Assembly: GCA_963575655.1 (NCBI GenBank) | Contig: CAUYTY010000177.1 | Location: 1-42,973 of the forward strand | From: Gammaproteobacteria bacterium | GTDB lineage: Bacteria > Pseudomonadota > Gammaproteobacteria > CAIRSR01 | Direction of reading: 5' to 3' | DNA length: 42,973 bases | In this document: piece by piece, positions 27,777 to 36,799 of the stretch | How positions within the stretch are numbered: the stretch's first letter is position 1 | How the letters are laid out: each line of letters starts with the position of its first letter | Program-made: the position numbers and the translations under genes | The notes under the pieces: generated by a model | What the model was told of the DNA's origin: nothing | The model's database searches: none | Seen by the model: only the letters and a program-made list of their open reading frames with translations

Positions 27777-28265
27777 CTAGACATCGGTACGACGAGTACT
27801 AGCCGAGGTCAATTTAGGTAAAGTAACGGTGAGCACTCCATGAAGATAACGCGCGCGGGTACGGGTAGGATCTACGGCCATAGGCAAACGCACCGCTCGC
27901 TCGAAACGTCCATAGGCACATTCCATAAGATGATAACGACCGTGGGCCTCTTCTCGTTCTACGCGCTTTTCACCACGCACCACCAGAAAATCGTCCACCA
28001 CATCCACCTCAAGCTGTTCAGGATCGGATCCTGGAACCTCTAGCTTAATTACCAGAACATCGCCATTCTCCCGCAATTCCGCCGCTAATAAACCCCAACG
28101 CGGCGCACAACGCTCTACTAATGCCTCAGGTCCTTCTACCTCCTGACGTACCGGGTGAAAATGGGTAAGAGATTCACAGGTTCGCATCAAGAGGTAGCGC
28201 CATCCTTCAGCAAATCTCTCCCAAGCGCAGCCGATCCCCTGGCGTAATTGGTCCATGGTACTCAT
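27777..28265 (-). CDS. Small heat-shock protein (Hsp20/alpha-crystallin)
   Basis: A 162-residue small heat-shock protein, an ATP-independent holdase in the cytoplasm. The alpha-crystallin domain occupies about 60-150: VLVIKLEVPGSDPEQLEVDV, VVRGEKRVE, YGRFERAVRLP and the closing LHGVLTVTLPK. The N-terminal helix region (about 1-55) is longer and more charged than in the second copy. The ATG at 28265 has GGAG 9 nt upstream. It is the last gene of the hsp20-cbpA-hsp20 island, separated from cbpA by repeats of families R1 and R3. The sequence differs clearly from the hsp20 at 29644-30093, so these are not recent duplicates. Confidence 0.9.
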   Translation of the reverse strand: MSTMDQLRQGIGCAWERFAEGWRYLLMRTCESLTHFHPVRQEVEGPEALVERCAPRWGLLAAELRENGDVLVIKLEVPGSDPEQLEVDVVDDFLVVRGEKRVEREEAHGRYHLMECAYGRFERAVRLPMAVDPTRTRARYLHGVLTVTLPKLTSASTRRTDV

Positions 28266-28293
28266 TTAACAATTCTCCGGGTAAGGCATGATC

Positions 28294-28465
28294 AATAGAC
28301 ATTATCGGAAACTCTAACCTCACCCCCCGGCCCCCTCTCCTTGACAGGAGAGGGGGAGATTTTTTGCCTGTTCCGTCCGGGAGTTAAGAAGACCCTTAGA
28401 ATGTTCCTCCCCCTCTCCTGCTAAGGAGAGGGGGTTGGGGGGTGAGGTTTCCGATAATGTCCAAT
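28294..28465. repeat. Complete MITE-like dispersed repeat (family R1)
   Basis: The ends are inverted: GACATTATCGGAAACTC... on the left and ...GGTTTCCGATAATGTCCAAT on the right, each followed inward by CCTCACCCCCC or its complement. Inside are two hairpins with CCCCTCTCC/GGAGAGGGG arms (28331-28356 and 28409-28434). Related copies are at 1-66 (right half), 37010-37103 (left half) and 42917-42945 (terminus only). No transposase is encoded. The target duplication is unclear. Confidence 0.7.
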
Positions 28466-28504
28466 ATCAACGCAGACGCCAGCCCTTCCACTTCATGATC
28501 GACC

Positions 28505-28549
28505 GTAATTGTCTACGCTCTCTCCCTGAGAGGGGGAATAAACAATTAC
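28505..28549. repeat. R3 palindromic repeat overlapping the cbpA stop codon
   Basis: GTAATTGTCTA pairs with TAAACAATTAC. Both arms share the ATT/AAT change relative to GTAACCG copies, again compensatory. The cbpA stop codon (28546-28548, minus strand) lies inside the outer arm. Confidence 0.75.
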
Positions 28550-29478
28550 GATCTACCCAGATTAGCACGAGGTTCAAAGGGCATCTCTCGCGCCATGCGC
28601 TCGTACAACTCGCGGTGGAGATGCGTCGTGACAGGAGGGACTTGGATCTGGAGGATTGCGTATTGATCCCCCGGTGGGTTACCGGGCAAACCGCGTCCCC
28701 GCAGACGCAGACGTTGACCGGAGTAGGCTACAGCAGGTAGCTTGACCTCTACTAGCCCTCCCAAGGTGGGAACAGCCACCTTCGCGGCCCCCAGGGCCGC
28801 CTCCCAAGGGGAGATCGGCAGGTCAAGATAGATGTCCTTTCCTTCCAGACGGTAGAACGGATGGGGAGCAATCGCGATCTCCAAACACAAGTCGCGCCCT
28901 CCCTTATCACTACGACGCTGAGACCTTGGATGCGGAAGCCGGATTCTACTCCCTTGCGTAGCACCAGCGGGAATTTTTACCGACAGAGTACCCTTCTCAC
29001 CCCTCTCTAAATTAGAGACTTGTAACACTCGGACCGTTCCTTGAAAGGCCTCCTCAAGGGTAATCGATACGCGCCGACACTCACTGCCCTTTTCAGCGCT
29101 AAAACTCCAGTCACGGAATTTTCTATTCTGGGAATGGGTAGCACTACTGCCAAAGAGCGTTTCGAAAAAATCACTGAAGCGTTCAGCATCATCATTGGTA
29201 ACCCCCCCTGCCCAAAAATCACTCTCGTCACCCGAGGGTGGGCGGAACTCTTCTCCCGCCTGGTAGAGGGTCCCCAGTCGATCATAGGCCGCACGTTTTT
29301 TTGAATCCTTGAGGACCTCGTAGGCCTCCTGAAGGTCTTTAAATCGCTCTTCACCATCCAATTCTTTGGAAACGTCAGGATGATATTTACGGGCCAAGCG
29401 GCGATAGGCACGCCGAATGTCTTCAGGCAGTGCATCTCGGGGTATTCCCATGACTCGATAATAGTCCTGGTAGCGCAT
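28546..29478 (-). CDS. cbpA: DnaJ-class co-chaperone CbpA
   Basis: A 310-residue J-domain protein (E. coli CbpA 306). The J domain is 1-70 (DYYRVMGIPRDALPEDIRRA) with HPD at 33-35, which stimulates DnaK. A Gly/Phe-type linker with a DFFETLFG motif follows. There is no zinc-finger CXXCXGXG region, which separates it from DnaJ. Two C-terminal substrate-binding domains follow (VSITLEEAFQGTVRVL; LRLRGRGLPGNPPGDQYAIL). A purine-rich AGGGGG precedes the ATG by about 8 nt. It sits between two hsp20 genes on the same strand, probably under the sigma-32 promoter at 30242-30270. Confidence 0.93.
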   Translation of the reverse strand: MRYQDYYRVMGIPRDALPEDIRRAYRRLARKYHPDVSKELDGEERFKDLQEAYEVLKDSKKRAAYDRLGTLYQAGEEFRPPSGDESDFWAGGVTNDDAERFSDFFETLFGSSATHSQNRKFRDWSFSAEKGSECRRVSITLEEAFQGTVRVLQVSNLERGEKGTLSVKIPAGATQGSRIRLPHPRSQRRSDKGGRDLCLEIAIAPHPFYRLEGKDIYLDLPISPWEAALGAAKVAVPTLGGLVEVKLPAVAYSGQRLRLRGRGLPGNPPGDQYAILQIQVPPVTTHLHRELYERMAREMPFEPRANLGRS

Positions 29479-29565
29479 AACCCACCCCCTTTCACTTCAC
29501 TAGAGCACCGCTATTCTCCCGTGCACCGAAACAGATTGGTAGTAATTCGAATTTGTAACAATTTT

Positions 29566-29610
29566 GTAACCGTTCACGCCCTCCCAAGTCGAGAAGAAAT
29601 GAACGGTTAC
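29566..29610. repeat. R3 palindromic repeat between hsp20 and cbpA
   Basis: GTAACCGTTCAC and ATGAACGGTTAC arms with a CCCTCCC/GAGAAG centre, 45 nt. It lies within the presumed heat-shock transcript, 34 nt after the hsp20 stop. Confidence 0.75.
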
Positions 29611-29643
29611 GTAATTGTGCCGGGATATACCCCCGATCCTCCG

Positions 29644-30093
29644 TTATGCCTCTACGGCAATCTTGCGAGGCTGCACTTTGCTTTGCTTGGGGATTACGAT
29701 CTCGATCACGCCGTTGTTACCTCGGGCGGTGACACGATCCGTATCGGCAACATCTGGCAGGGCAAAACGTCGATAGAAAATACCATAGGGGCGCTCCACA
29801 CGCTTGAAACCAGACTGTTCCTCGGGGGTCGGGAAATGGCGCTCGCCTTTGATCGATAACACACCGCCATCCATAGTTACTTCAATATCCTTGCATTCTA
29901 CCCCAGGGATATCAGCGTGTAGCAAGAATCGTTCGGGCTCTTCCTTAATATCCACGGTGGGCATCCAATCGGCGGTCACAACCGTACCATTCTCTGCTTC
30001 GCGCGGATTCGCTCGATTGAACAAGTGACGATTCATTTCTTCTTGGACCTTAGCCAAGCTAACCCACGGGTCGTAGTAACGTAATACGCTCAT
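29644..30093 (-). CDS. Small heat-shock protein (Hsp20/IbpA-like)
   Basis: A 149-residue small heat-shock protein with a standard class layout. The N-terminus is MSVLRYYDPWVSLAKVQEEM. The alpha-crystallin domain is at about 45-140 (ADWMPTVDIKEEPERFLLHA, DIPGVECKDIEV, LSIKGER, YGIFYRRFALPD, NNGVIEIVIPK), followed by a short tail. GAGGAG lies 8 nt upstream of the ATG and may be masked by a weak hairpin (30101-30132). It is the first gene of the heat-shock island, about 140 nt downstream of the sigma-32 promoter. Confidence 0.95.
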   Translation of the reverse strand: MSVLRYYDPWVSLAKVQEEMNRHLFNRANPREAENGTVVTADWMPTVDIKEEPERFLLHADIPGVECKDIEVTMDGGVLSIKGERHFPTPEEQSGFKRVERPYGIFYRRFALPDVADTDRVTARGNNGVIEIVIPKQSKVQPRKIAVEA

Positions 30094-30100
30094 GATGACT

Positions 30101-30132
30101 ACTCCTCATTATTTCGTTGGGATGAATAGAGT
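30101..30132 (-). promoter_or_regulatory. Possible SD-masking hairpin (RNA thermometer candidate)
   Basis: On the transcript, ACUC and UCAU upstream pair with AUGA and GAGU, interrupted by a UA bulge and one U-G pair, so the GAGGAG ribosome site sits in a weak stem with a ~12-nt loop. Small heat-shock genes often carry such thermometers. This is inference from one sequence only. Confidence 0.35.
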
Positions 30133-30241
30133 GGCACGCCACGGCTATCAGTTCCCCTCTTCTTATCGCGGTCCTTCTCTACGAAAGGTAAGACAAGGAC
30201 CGGAGGAACCAAGCACTCAGCGCGATGCTTCATGGATTATA

Positions 30242-30270
30242 AAATGGGGAGGGCCGTCACGGTTTTCAAG
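30242..30270 (-). promoter_or_regulatory. Near-consensus sigma-32 heat-shock promoter
   Basis: Read on the minus strand: CTTGAA (30270-30265), a 15-nt spacer, then CCCCATTT (30249-30242). Both boxes match the RpoH consensus (CTTGAA / CCCCATnT) at an allowed spacing. Transcription would start near 30235 and run into hsp20, cbpA and the second hsp20. Confidence 0.8.
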
Positions 30271-30470
30271 TACCGGAAGGTTTCAGTACGGGAGAAGCTC
30301 GATGCAATTCAATGGCGGCGGATACCACAACACAAAGCGGAGGGAAGGGATGCAAACGGCGTGGGAAGAAAGGACCAGCAAGACCTTGGAGGAGAATTCG
30401 GATACGAAAAATACGAAAATAAACGCTTACTTTCGTGTTTCTCGTGATAGATCGCACGCCCAGTAAAGGC

Positions 30471-30538
30471 ATAACCGCTTAACCGCCCCCTCCCCTAGAA
30501 CCTTCATTATTCGGGGGGAAGGGGGGCTAAACGATTAC
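30471..30538. repeat. Long variant of the R3 palindrome after the giant gene
   Basis: TAACCGCTTAACCGCCCCCT on the left pairs imperfectly with AGGGGGGCTAAACGATTAC on the right, with a longer loop than the 45-nt copies. It begins 10 nt beyond the stop codon of the 2083-residue gene and could serve as its terminator. The rest of 30271-30470 holds no supported gene. Confidence 0.55.
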
Positions 30539-30547
30539 TGACAACGG

Positions 30548-33500
30548 TTAGTCTCTGCTACCTCCTAGAACGGGGTTCGTAGCGGACGCAACCGTAAAGT
30601 ACTGAGTCGCAGTCGTTGCAGGGTTGTAATTGCCATTCCCTCCCTGACTCGCCCTCAAGACGCAGACACCGGCGCTCACCAGGGTTACCGTGCTTCCTGA
30701 CACGGTGCACACCGTTTGCGTTGCGCTTGAGAAACTCACCGTCAAACCAGAGTTAACCGTAGCCGCCACCGAGAAAGGCAGATCACCCAAGGTCTTGTTA
30801 CTCAAAGAACCGAAGGTGATAGTCTGGGTTGCCTTGGCGATGTTCAAAACACCGCTACGGCTACCCGTATAACCTGCCTCGGTAACCGTACAACGCACAC
30901 CATAGTTACCCGCATTGACGCGACCAGTACCCGAACCAAGGTCCGTATAGGTGGTCGCCGTACCCAATCCAGCCGGTGTAGTGGTGCAGGTGGCTGATTT
31001 CTGGTTACCGTCATAGGTCTGAGTAAGCGCTCCTAGGGCGACTGTAGCCGAAACAGTGGCGCCAGTAATATCAAAGCTCTGGCTCACCGCCGTGGCAGCG
31101 TTGTAATTAACGTTACCACTCTGGCTCGCCTGTAGGGTGCAAGTTCCCGTTCCCACCAAGGTCACGGTATTGCTCGCTACCGTACACACCCCACTGGTGA
31201 GGCTCGCAATGTTTACCGCGAGACCAGACGTAGAGCTGGCGGTCACGGCAAAGGACGCACTACCAAGAGTCTTGTTAGCCAGGGGAGCGAAAGTGATGAC
31301 TTGTCCCCGCTGGTTAATGACCAAGGTACCCGTGGCACTACCGCTGTAACCCATCTGGGTCACGGCGCAGCTCACCCCATAACTACCGGTGTTAATTCGC
31401 CCGAGACCAGACCCTAAGTCACTGTAGGTAAGACTGGTCGCGAGCATGATCTGGCCCGCCCCGCTCCCGAATCGAGCATCGCAAGCAGCACTCCGTATAC
31501 CACCGTTGTAGGTATAGGTAAGGTTACTGAGGGTAACCCTGGCCTGTGCAGGGTTCACCGTAAAGCTCCGTTCCACGGCAGGGGCAGCGTTGTAGTTGAC
31601 GTTTCCGGCCTGTGTCACCCGTACCGTGCAGGTTCCAAGGCCCACCAGAGTTACTCCAGCCATAAACTGGGTCGGAGTAACAGTGCATACCTGGGGAGTG
31701 GTCCCTACAAAGCTCACGAGCAACCCAGAAGTAGCCGTAGCCTTGATGACAAAGGGTGGCTCTCCATAGGTCCTATCGGGTAGTGAAGTCATATTGACCA
31801 TCTGATCACCCTTCTCAACCGTGACGTTACTGGTCACCTGAGGGGCCGCCCGATAGTTGGCGTCACCGGCTTGGTTGGCAACAATCGTGCAGCTACCCAC
31901 CTTGACCCCAGTTACAGCACCACCGTTTACCGTGCAGAAACCAGGCGTAGTCGTTCTAAAGCTCACCATCAGCCCGGAAGAGGCCGTAGCACTGAGCAAC
32001 GATGTCGCCCCTGCCTTCAACGTGGCCGGATTGAGCCCGATCACACCGATGGTTTGGTCGCCCTGACCCACCGTAAGCGTTGCCACTACCTTTTCAGCGG
32101 GGTAGTAGAAACTATTACCAGGCTGATCGGCAGCGATGGTGCAGCTACCAATGGCGATACCGGATACGGTGTTACCACTGACGGTGCAGGTATTCGGAGT
32201 AGCCGAGCTAAAGACCACCGCGAGACCAGAACTGACCGAGGTATTTGCCCTAATGCTCGTCCCCGCCGTCAGCGTGGAGGGGGTAAAGCTGATCGGGGAG
32301 ATAGTCTGAGCGCCTTTGACGATCAAGGATCCGGTCACCTGGGGCGCTGGGTTGTAGTTAGCGTCACCGGCTTGGTCCGCCGCTACAACGCAGGAGCCAA
32401 CACTGACCCCGGTCACCGTATTACCACTCACGGTGCAAACGGTCGGCGTGGTAGAACTAAAGGTCAACGGACTGCTCGACGCCCCACCACCTGCCACTCC
32501 AGCCGTAACGGCGCCACCAATCGCCAAAACAGGTGGGGTAAAGCTAATACCACCCACGATGGCCTGACTGCCTTTGCCGATCACGATATCCTGCGTCACC
32601 TGGTTGGCAGCCGTGTAATTGGCCGCACTGGCCTGATTGGCCGCCACGGTACAAGTTGCCGCACGGAGACCAGTGACCACGTTGCCGCTTACCGAGCAAA
32701 CCGTAGGCGTGGTAGAGCTAAAGGTGACTGGATTACCCGAGGCCCCTCCAACTGCGGAGACCACCCCAGTGCCACCCACCACCACAGCCGGGGCCGCATT
32801 AAAGCGGATCGTCTGCTTGGCCTCGGCGATAAAGAGTCGGCCACTAGCACTACCGGTGTAGCCCGTCTGATTGACCGCGCAGGTCACGCCGTATTCCCCA
32901 GCGTTGATCCGACTCGTTCCAAAGCCTACGTCGCTGTAGGTAATGTCGGTAGTAAGCCCTTCAGGCGTAGTAGCGCAGGCACCTACTTTCGCGGTCCCAT
33001 CGTAAGTCTGATTAAGCCCACCCAAAGTAACCGTAGCCCCCACAATACGTACCTTGATATCCGTTCCGAGCAGGGTAAAACTTCCCGGCGCGAAAGACCC
33101 CGTCAATTTAATCACCAGGTCGGCACCCGGTGCAGCATTGGTACCGATATAGAGCATCGTCATTCCATTCGCGGGCGACGATACCTGCACCTGATTATTC
33201 CCAACGGTGGTTCCATCCCCCAGAGTAACGTCACTCGAAAAATTGACTCCTTCGACACGAATCGTACTCTGTGTGGACAGATCGGTAATGGTATCAACCC
33301 CCTGACCAGCTCCGCCCGCGTAGTAATAGAAGATGTCATTACCCGCTCCACCGGTTAACGTATCATCACCACCACCACCGATTAGGAAGTCGTTTCCGTT
33401 ACCGCCACGCAGAATATCCACCCCACCTGTCCCATATAAGCGGTCGTTTCCTGCTCCACCATCAAGAGTTCCACCACCACCCCATATTCCATCATCTCCG

Positions 33501-36500
33501 CTAGAACCTGTGGTGACAGTATTTGAATCTGCTGCCATCGGAGTCGCATGAGTAAGTGAACCCACCATCATCCCTGTAGTTCGTGCTTCGCCAATCTTGA
33601 GCCAAACACCGGTACTACCGTAATTGTCACCAAGACTCACACTAATCGAACTTGATTGGAGTGAAGAAAGATTAACTGTATTCAGCGTCGTGGAACACGA
33701 AGCTACCGTTGCCCCACCCTGGTCGTCGTAATTGCTCGTGCTTATATTCTCCGTCAAGCTTCCGTTATTATTGATTCGGAAGTGAGCGTATAACCAAACA
33801 TTCTGCGGTAACACCGTGCTTCCGTTCCAACTGTGATCGGTGGTCGTACCGCATCCCAATCCTGCCATCGGGCTACTCACCCCAACACCTACACCCATAT
33901 AACCTGGTCCACCGTTTACCATCCACTTCACATACAGATCGGAACTTCGTAGGTCATAGACTTGTCGTGCAAGTAATCCCGACCCTCTACGATAACCAGC
34001 ACCATAAATTTTGATGCCATCTGTTTCTTCTACAACCGTAGGAGTAGGATAACCTTGCCACCAAATTGGCAACCAATTCAGCGCATTCCCCGGAATAAGA
34101 TTCGCGAACACGGTAAAGCTTTGGCTCACTCGTGGGGCAGCGTTGAAATTGGTATTACCGGCTTGGTCAGCGGCGACGGTGCAGGTACCCACGGTATTGA
34201 GGGTCACGGTATTACCACTTACCGAGCAAACGGAGGACGTCGTGGAACTAAAACTAGCCGCAAGACCAGAACTGGTCGTGGCTGCTACTGTGAATGGCGC
34301 ATCACCGTAGACTTTCTGAACCAAGGGGGCAAAGGTGATCGTTTGATCCGCCTTGACAACGGTCTGGCCCAGAGTGGCAGAACTTCCGGTATAGGCACTA
34401 TTACCGCTGTAGGTAGCGGTCACGGTATGAGTACCCGCGCTCAGAGTAGAAACAACGCAAGTCGCCACACCATTACTCACCGTCGCAGGATTGGCAGCGG
34501 CGCAAGAAAGCATCGTTCCGCCTTCTTGGAAACTAACAGTGCCGCCCGCCGCAACCGGAGAAACATTGGCCGTCAGGGTAATCGGAGTACCGTATGCAGA
34601 AGCCGGGGGAGGAGTAATCGAGACTTGAACATTGTCTAGGCCCCAACCTTCGTCACCTGGACCTTGATTTGGCGTACCCGTAAAGGTCAATGCGAGAGTA
34701 TTTGCAGCGTGATCGAACGTGTAAGAGAGGCGATAGATCGCATCCCTCCAACCACTCCCAAAGAAATATCCCGTGCTAAACGCACCAGTATCCGGTGAGA
34801 AAGATCCACCTGGACCATAGGGTGGCAATTGATTGGGGTAAGTCTGGCTAACATCACTACCACCCACATCAGTGTGAGCAAAGTTTGTAAATAGTAGGTT
34901 GTTCCCATCAGCAGTTAATTGCCAATTATCTGGACCACAGCAGTGAGTTCCTCTTCCATCCCATGAGTCAATGGTATACAAATCGAAATTCACCGTCACC
35001 TTAGTGTGGGCTGGCAGACTATTTAAACTCAAGATGTCAGAGCCGGAACCAAATCCATAAGTACTTGCCCCGAGGAAAGATTCACCATTACTGGCCACCG
35101 CCGTCGTTCGATTCGACCACTCAGGACCCGCACCGGCGCTAAAGTCATTGGAATAGACCACCGTCGGCGTCGGAGAAGCCGTATTACTGGAACTCAGGGT
35201 GGTGGTAGTCGTTGCCTGTACTACCTGGGTCAGATTGGCGGTACTGGGGAGATAGTTGGCATTGCCGGCATAGTTGACCACTACCGCGTGACTACCAGGG
35301 GTAAGCGAGGTGGTGGTATAGCTAGCCTGACCATTCACCAGGCTGGCAAGACCGGCTGTAGCGCCATCGATAGTAAAGATGACGGTACCGGTGGGGCTAG
35401 GTGATTGCGGAGTTACGCTGGCAGTGAAGGTAACGCTCTGATTCACAACCACGGGGTTGGCAGTAGCCGTCAAGGCAACCCGTGAAGAGACCGCAGGCGC
35501 GGGTACCGTAACCGCTTGACTGACACTCTGAACCGGGAAATTCGTACCTACCGCATTGGCCGAGAAGGTGAGTACCCCGGTGGCCGCACCTGTGGCGCGT
35601 ACGCTCCAAGAGGCCTGCCCAGTAGCGCCAGGATTGATCGTACCGATGGTCTGGCTCAGGTTACCGGAGACTAACGCCAGGCCAGCGGGCAGGGTCAGGG
35701 TCGTGGTCATGCCAGAGAGCGCCGTTGACCCTGTATTGGCCACGTAGACCGTGATCGGGAAGGGGTTGGGGCTGTAACTACCGTTCACAACGGTCAGTTC
35801 CATCGGGTCGCTTAGGGCAATTGACCCGCTAACCGTCACTCCGCTGAGACCGTAGTAGGTGGTGCGAGTGATCGACTGACCAGGCGCAAGGGTCACCGGA
35901 TTCCAATAAACCGCTACCGCACTGTCGCTAGTCACTCCGATTCCGGTGTTCACGGCAAAGTCCCATGAGGTACCGTAGATACGCGGCCAAGAGACAAAGA
36001 CAACTCGGTCGGGAAGTGCGCCCGCATCCAGGAGGGTACCGCGCGCACTGGTAGCACTGGAGTCTGTCAAACTTTCAAAAGCCTCCCAATAGATCGGTAC
36101 GGCCGTCCCGATGAATTCCCGCTCCGTCGTAATCTCACCCACATTGGGCACCCGGAAGGGGGCACCATCATTTCTGCCCAACATGGTGTCCAGCATGACG
36201 CGAACGCCGGCAGTGTGCGCAACCGTGCTGGTGTTGTTCAAAACGTAAGAAATCTTGAGGGTATCCGCACGCCCGGAACTACCATTGATGATCTGTAGAC
36301 TCTGGGTAACATTGACACCACCCAAGCTCCACACCCCCTCATTTGTAGTGGCGTTGATGTCTCTTGGAGCAGTTAGCATGGCGCCAAACGAGGGCCGATC
36401 CACATAATCGGTACCATCGACCTTGACCGTCGTCACCGACGACCATGGATACGGATGACCGTAGAGCAGAATCGGACCGGACGGAATACCACAGGTGAAG

Positions 36501-36799
36501 GGGCCATTCGAGGCAACCGCCGCCCCCAAGTAGCTACTGGTCACATTGGGCGCTAACGCCCGTGCCGCAGAGGACCCACCAGGGGGTCGTGCGGGCAAGA
36601 TGGACACCGGTCCCTTTGGTTTCTTGTTGCTGTACTTAAGATTTTCATAATTCTCTGCACTACTGGCAGAGCCAGAGGCGACCGCATCGGAGGTAAGCTC
36701 GATCAAGTCATTAGGTGTGAGCGGCTGGGCGTTCAGGGGAACAACCGACAGCAGCAGCGCACCCAGAATCACCAGGAAAACACCAATTCTGTGTTTCAT
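30548..36799 (-). CDS. Giant secreted protein with Ig-like, MBG-like and RTX repeats
   Basis: 2083 residues with a signal peptide (1-24, ending PLNA). The N-terminal ~330 residues have an unrecognised beta-rich domain. Then come CARDB/DUF11-like and BIG_3-like modules (about 330-540 and 725-810) and a lectin-like region (about 540-725, starting VVYSNDFSAG). A further beta domain at about 897-1080 is followed by RTX calcium nonapeptides at about 1095-1160 (GGAGNDRLYG, GGNGNDFLIG, GGAGNDIFYY). The C-terminal half is eight ~80-residue repeats in all, one of them before the RTX block, each with paired Cys (VCTVSGN...GTCTVAADQAG.ANY). Three MBG-like QTYDG...YGV.C.V...GYTGS units alternate with them. 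It is likely an exported adhesin or matrix protein. RTX suggests type I secretion, but a Sec signal is present and no exporter gene is nearby. Confidence 0.85.
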   Translation of the reverse strand: MKHRIGVFLVILGALLLSVVPLNAQPLTPNDLIELTSDAVASGSASSAENYENLKYSNKKPKGPVSILPARPPGGSSAARALAPNVTSSYLGAAVASNGPFTCGIPSGPILLYGHPYPWSSVTTVKVDGTDYVDRPSFGAMLTAPRDINATTNEGVWSLGGVNVTQSLQIINGSSGRADTLKISYVLNNTSTVAHTAGVRVMLDTMLGRNDGAPFRVPNVGEITTEREFIGTAVPIYWEAFESLTDSSATSARGTLLDAGALPDRVVFVSWPRIYGTSWDFAVNTGIGVTSDSAVAVYWNPVTLAPGQSITRTTYYGLSGVTVSGSIALSDPMELTVVNGSYSPNPFPITVYVANTGSTALSGMTTTLTLPAGLALVSGNLSQTIGTINPGATGQASWSVRATGAATGVLTFSANAVGTNFPVQSVSQAVTVPAPAVSSRVALTATANPVVVNQSVTFTASVTPQSPSPTGTVIFTIDGATAGLASLVNGQASYTTTSLTPGSHAVVVNYAGNANYLPSTANLTQVVQATTTTTLSSSNTASPTPTVVYSNDFSAGAGPEWSNRTTAVASNGESFLGASTYGFGSGSDILSLNSLPAHTKVTVNFDLYTIDSWDGRGTHCCGPDNWQLTADGNNLLFTNFAHTDVGGSDVSQTYPNQLPPYGPGGSFSPDTGAFSTGYFFGSGWRDAIYRLSYTFDHAANTLALTFTGTPNQGPGDEGWGLDNVQVSITPPPASAYGTPITLTANVSPVAAGGTVSFQEGGTMLSCAAANPATVSNGVATCVVSTLSAGTHTVTATYSGNSAYTGSSATLGQTVVKADQTITFAPLVQKVYGDAPFTVAATTSSGLAASFSSTTSSVCSVSGNTVTLNTVGTCTVAADQAGNTNFNAAPRVSQSFTVFANLIPGNALNWLPIWWQGYPTPTVVEETDGIKIYGAGYRRGSGLLARQVYDLRSSDLYVKWMVNGGPGYMGVGVGVSSPMAGLGCGTTTDHSWNGSTVLPQNVWLYAHFRINNNGSLTENISTSNYDDQGGATVASCSTTLNTVNLSSLQSSSISVSLGDNYGSTGVWLKIGEARTTGMMVGSLTHATPMAADSNTVTTGSSGDDGIWGGGGTLDGGAGNDRLYGTGGVDILRGGNGNDFLIGGGGDDTLTGGAGNDIFYYYAGGAGQGVDTITDLSTQSTIRVEGVNFSSDVTLGDGTTVGNNQVQVSSPANGMTMLYIGTNAAPGADLVIKLTGSFAPGSFTLLGTDIKVRIVGATVTLGGLNQTYDGTAKVGACATTPEGLTTDITYSDVGFGTSRINAGEYGVTCAVNQTGYTGSASGRLFIAEAKQTIRFNAAPAVVVGGTGVVSAVGGASGNPVTFSSTTPTVCSVSGNVVTGLRAATCTVAANQASAANYTAANQVTQDIVIGKGSQAIVGGISFTPPVLAIGGAVTAGVAGGGASSSPLTFSSTTPTVCTVSGNTVTGVSVGSCVVAADQAGDANYNPAPQVTGSLIVKGAQTISPISFTPSTLTAGTSIRANTSVSSGLAVVFSSATPNTCTVSGNTVSGIAIGSCTIAADQPGNSFYYPAEKVVATLTVGQGDQTIGVIGLNPATLKAGATSLLSATASSGLMVSFRTTTPGFCTVNGGAVTGVKVGSCTIVANQAGDANYRAAPQVTSNVTVEKGDQMVNMTSLPDRTYGEPPFVIKATATSGLLVSFVGTTPQVCTVTPTQFMAGVTLVGLGTCTVRVTQAGNVNYNAAPAVERSFTVNPAQARVTLSNLTYTYNGGIRSAACDARFGSGAGQIMLATSLTYSDLGSGLGRINTGSYGVSCAVTQMGYSGSATGTLVINQRGQVITFAPLANKTLGSASFAVTASSTSGLAVNIASLTSGVCTVASNTVTLVGTGTCTLQASQSGNVNYNAATAVSQSFDITGATVSATVALGALTQTYDGNQKSATCTTTPAGLGTATTYTDLGSGTGRVNAGNYGVRCTVTEAGYTGSRSGVLNIAKATQTITFGSLSNKTLGDLPFSVAATVNSGLTVSFSSATQTVCTVSGSTVTLVSAGVCVLRASQGGNGNYNPATTATQYFTVASATNPVLGGSRD

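Noticed and set aside
30092-30466. 124-codon + strand frame upstream of the heat-shock genes
   Set aside because: It covers the sigma-32 promoter and leader of the opposite strand and has low-complexity translation.
31871-33358. 495-codon open frame on the + strand
   Set aside because: It lies fully antisense to the repeat region of the 2083-residue gene. Its translation is Arg/His/Thr-rich and repetitive, as expected from the complement of Ig-like repeats, and it has no ribosome site or recognisable domain.
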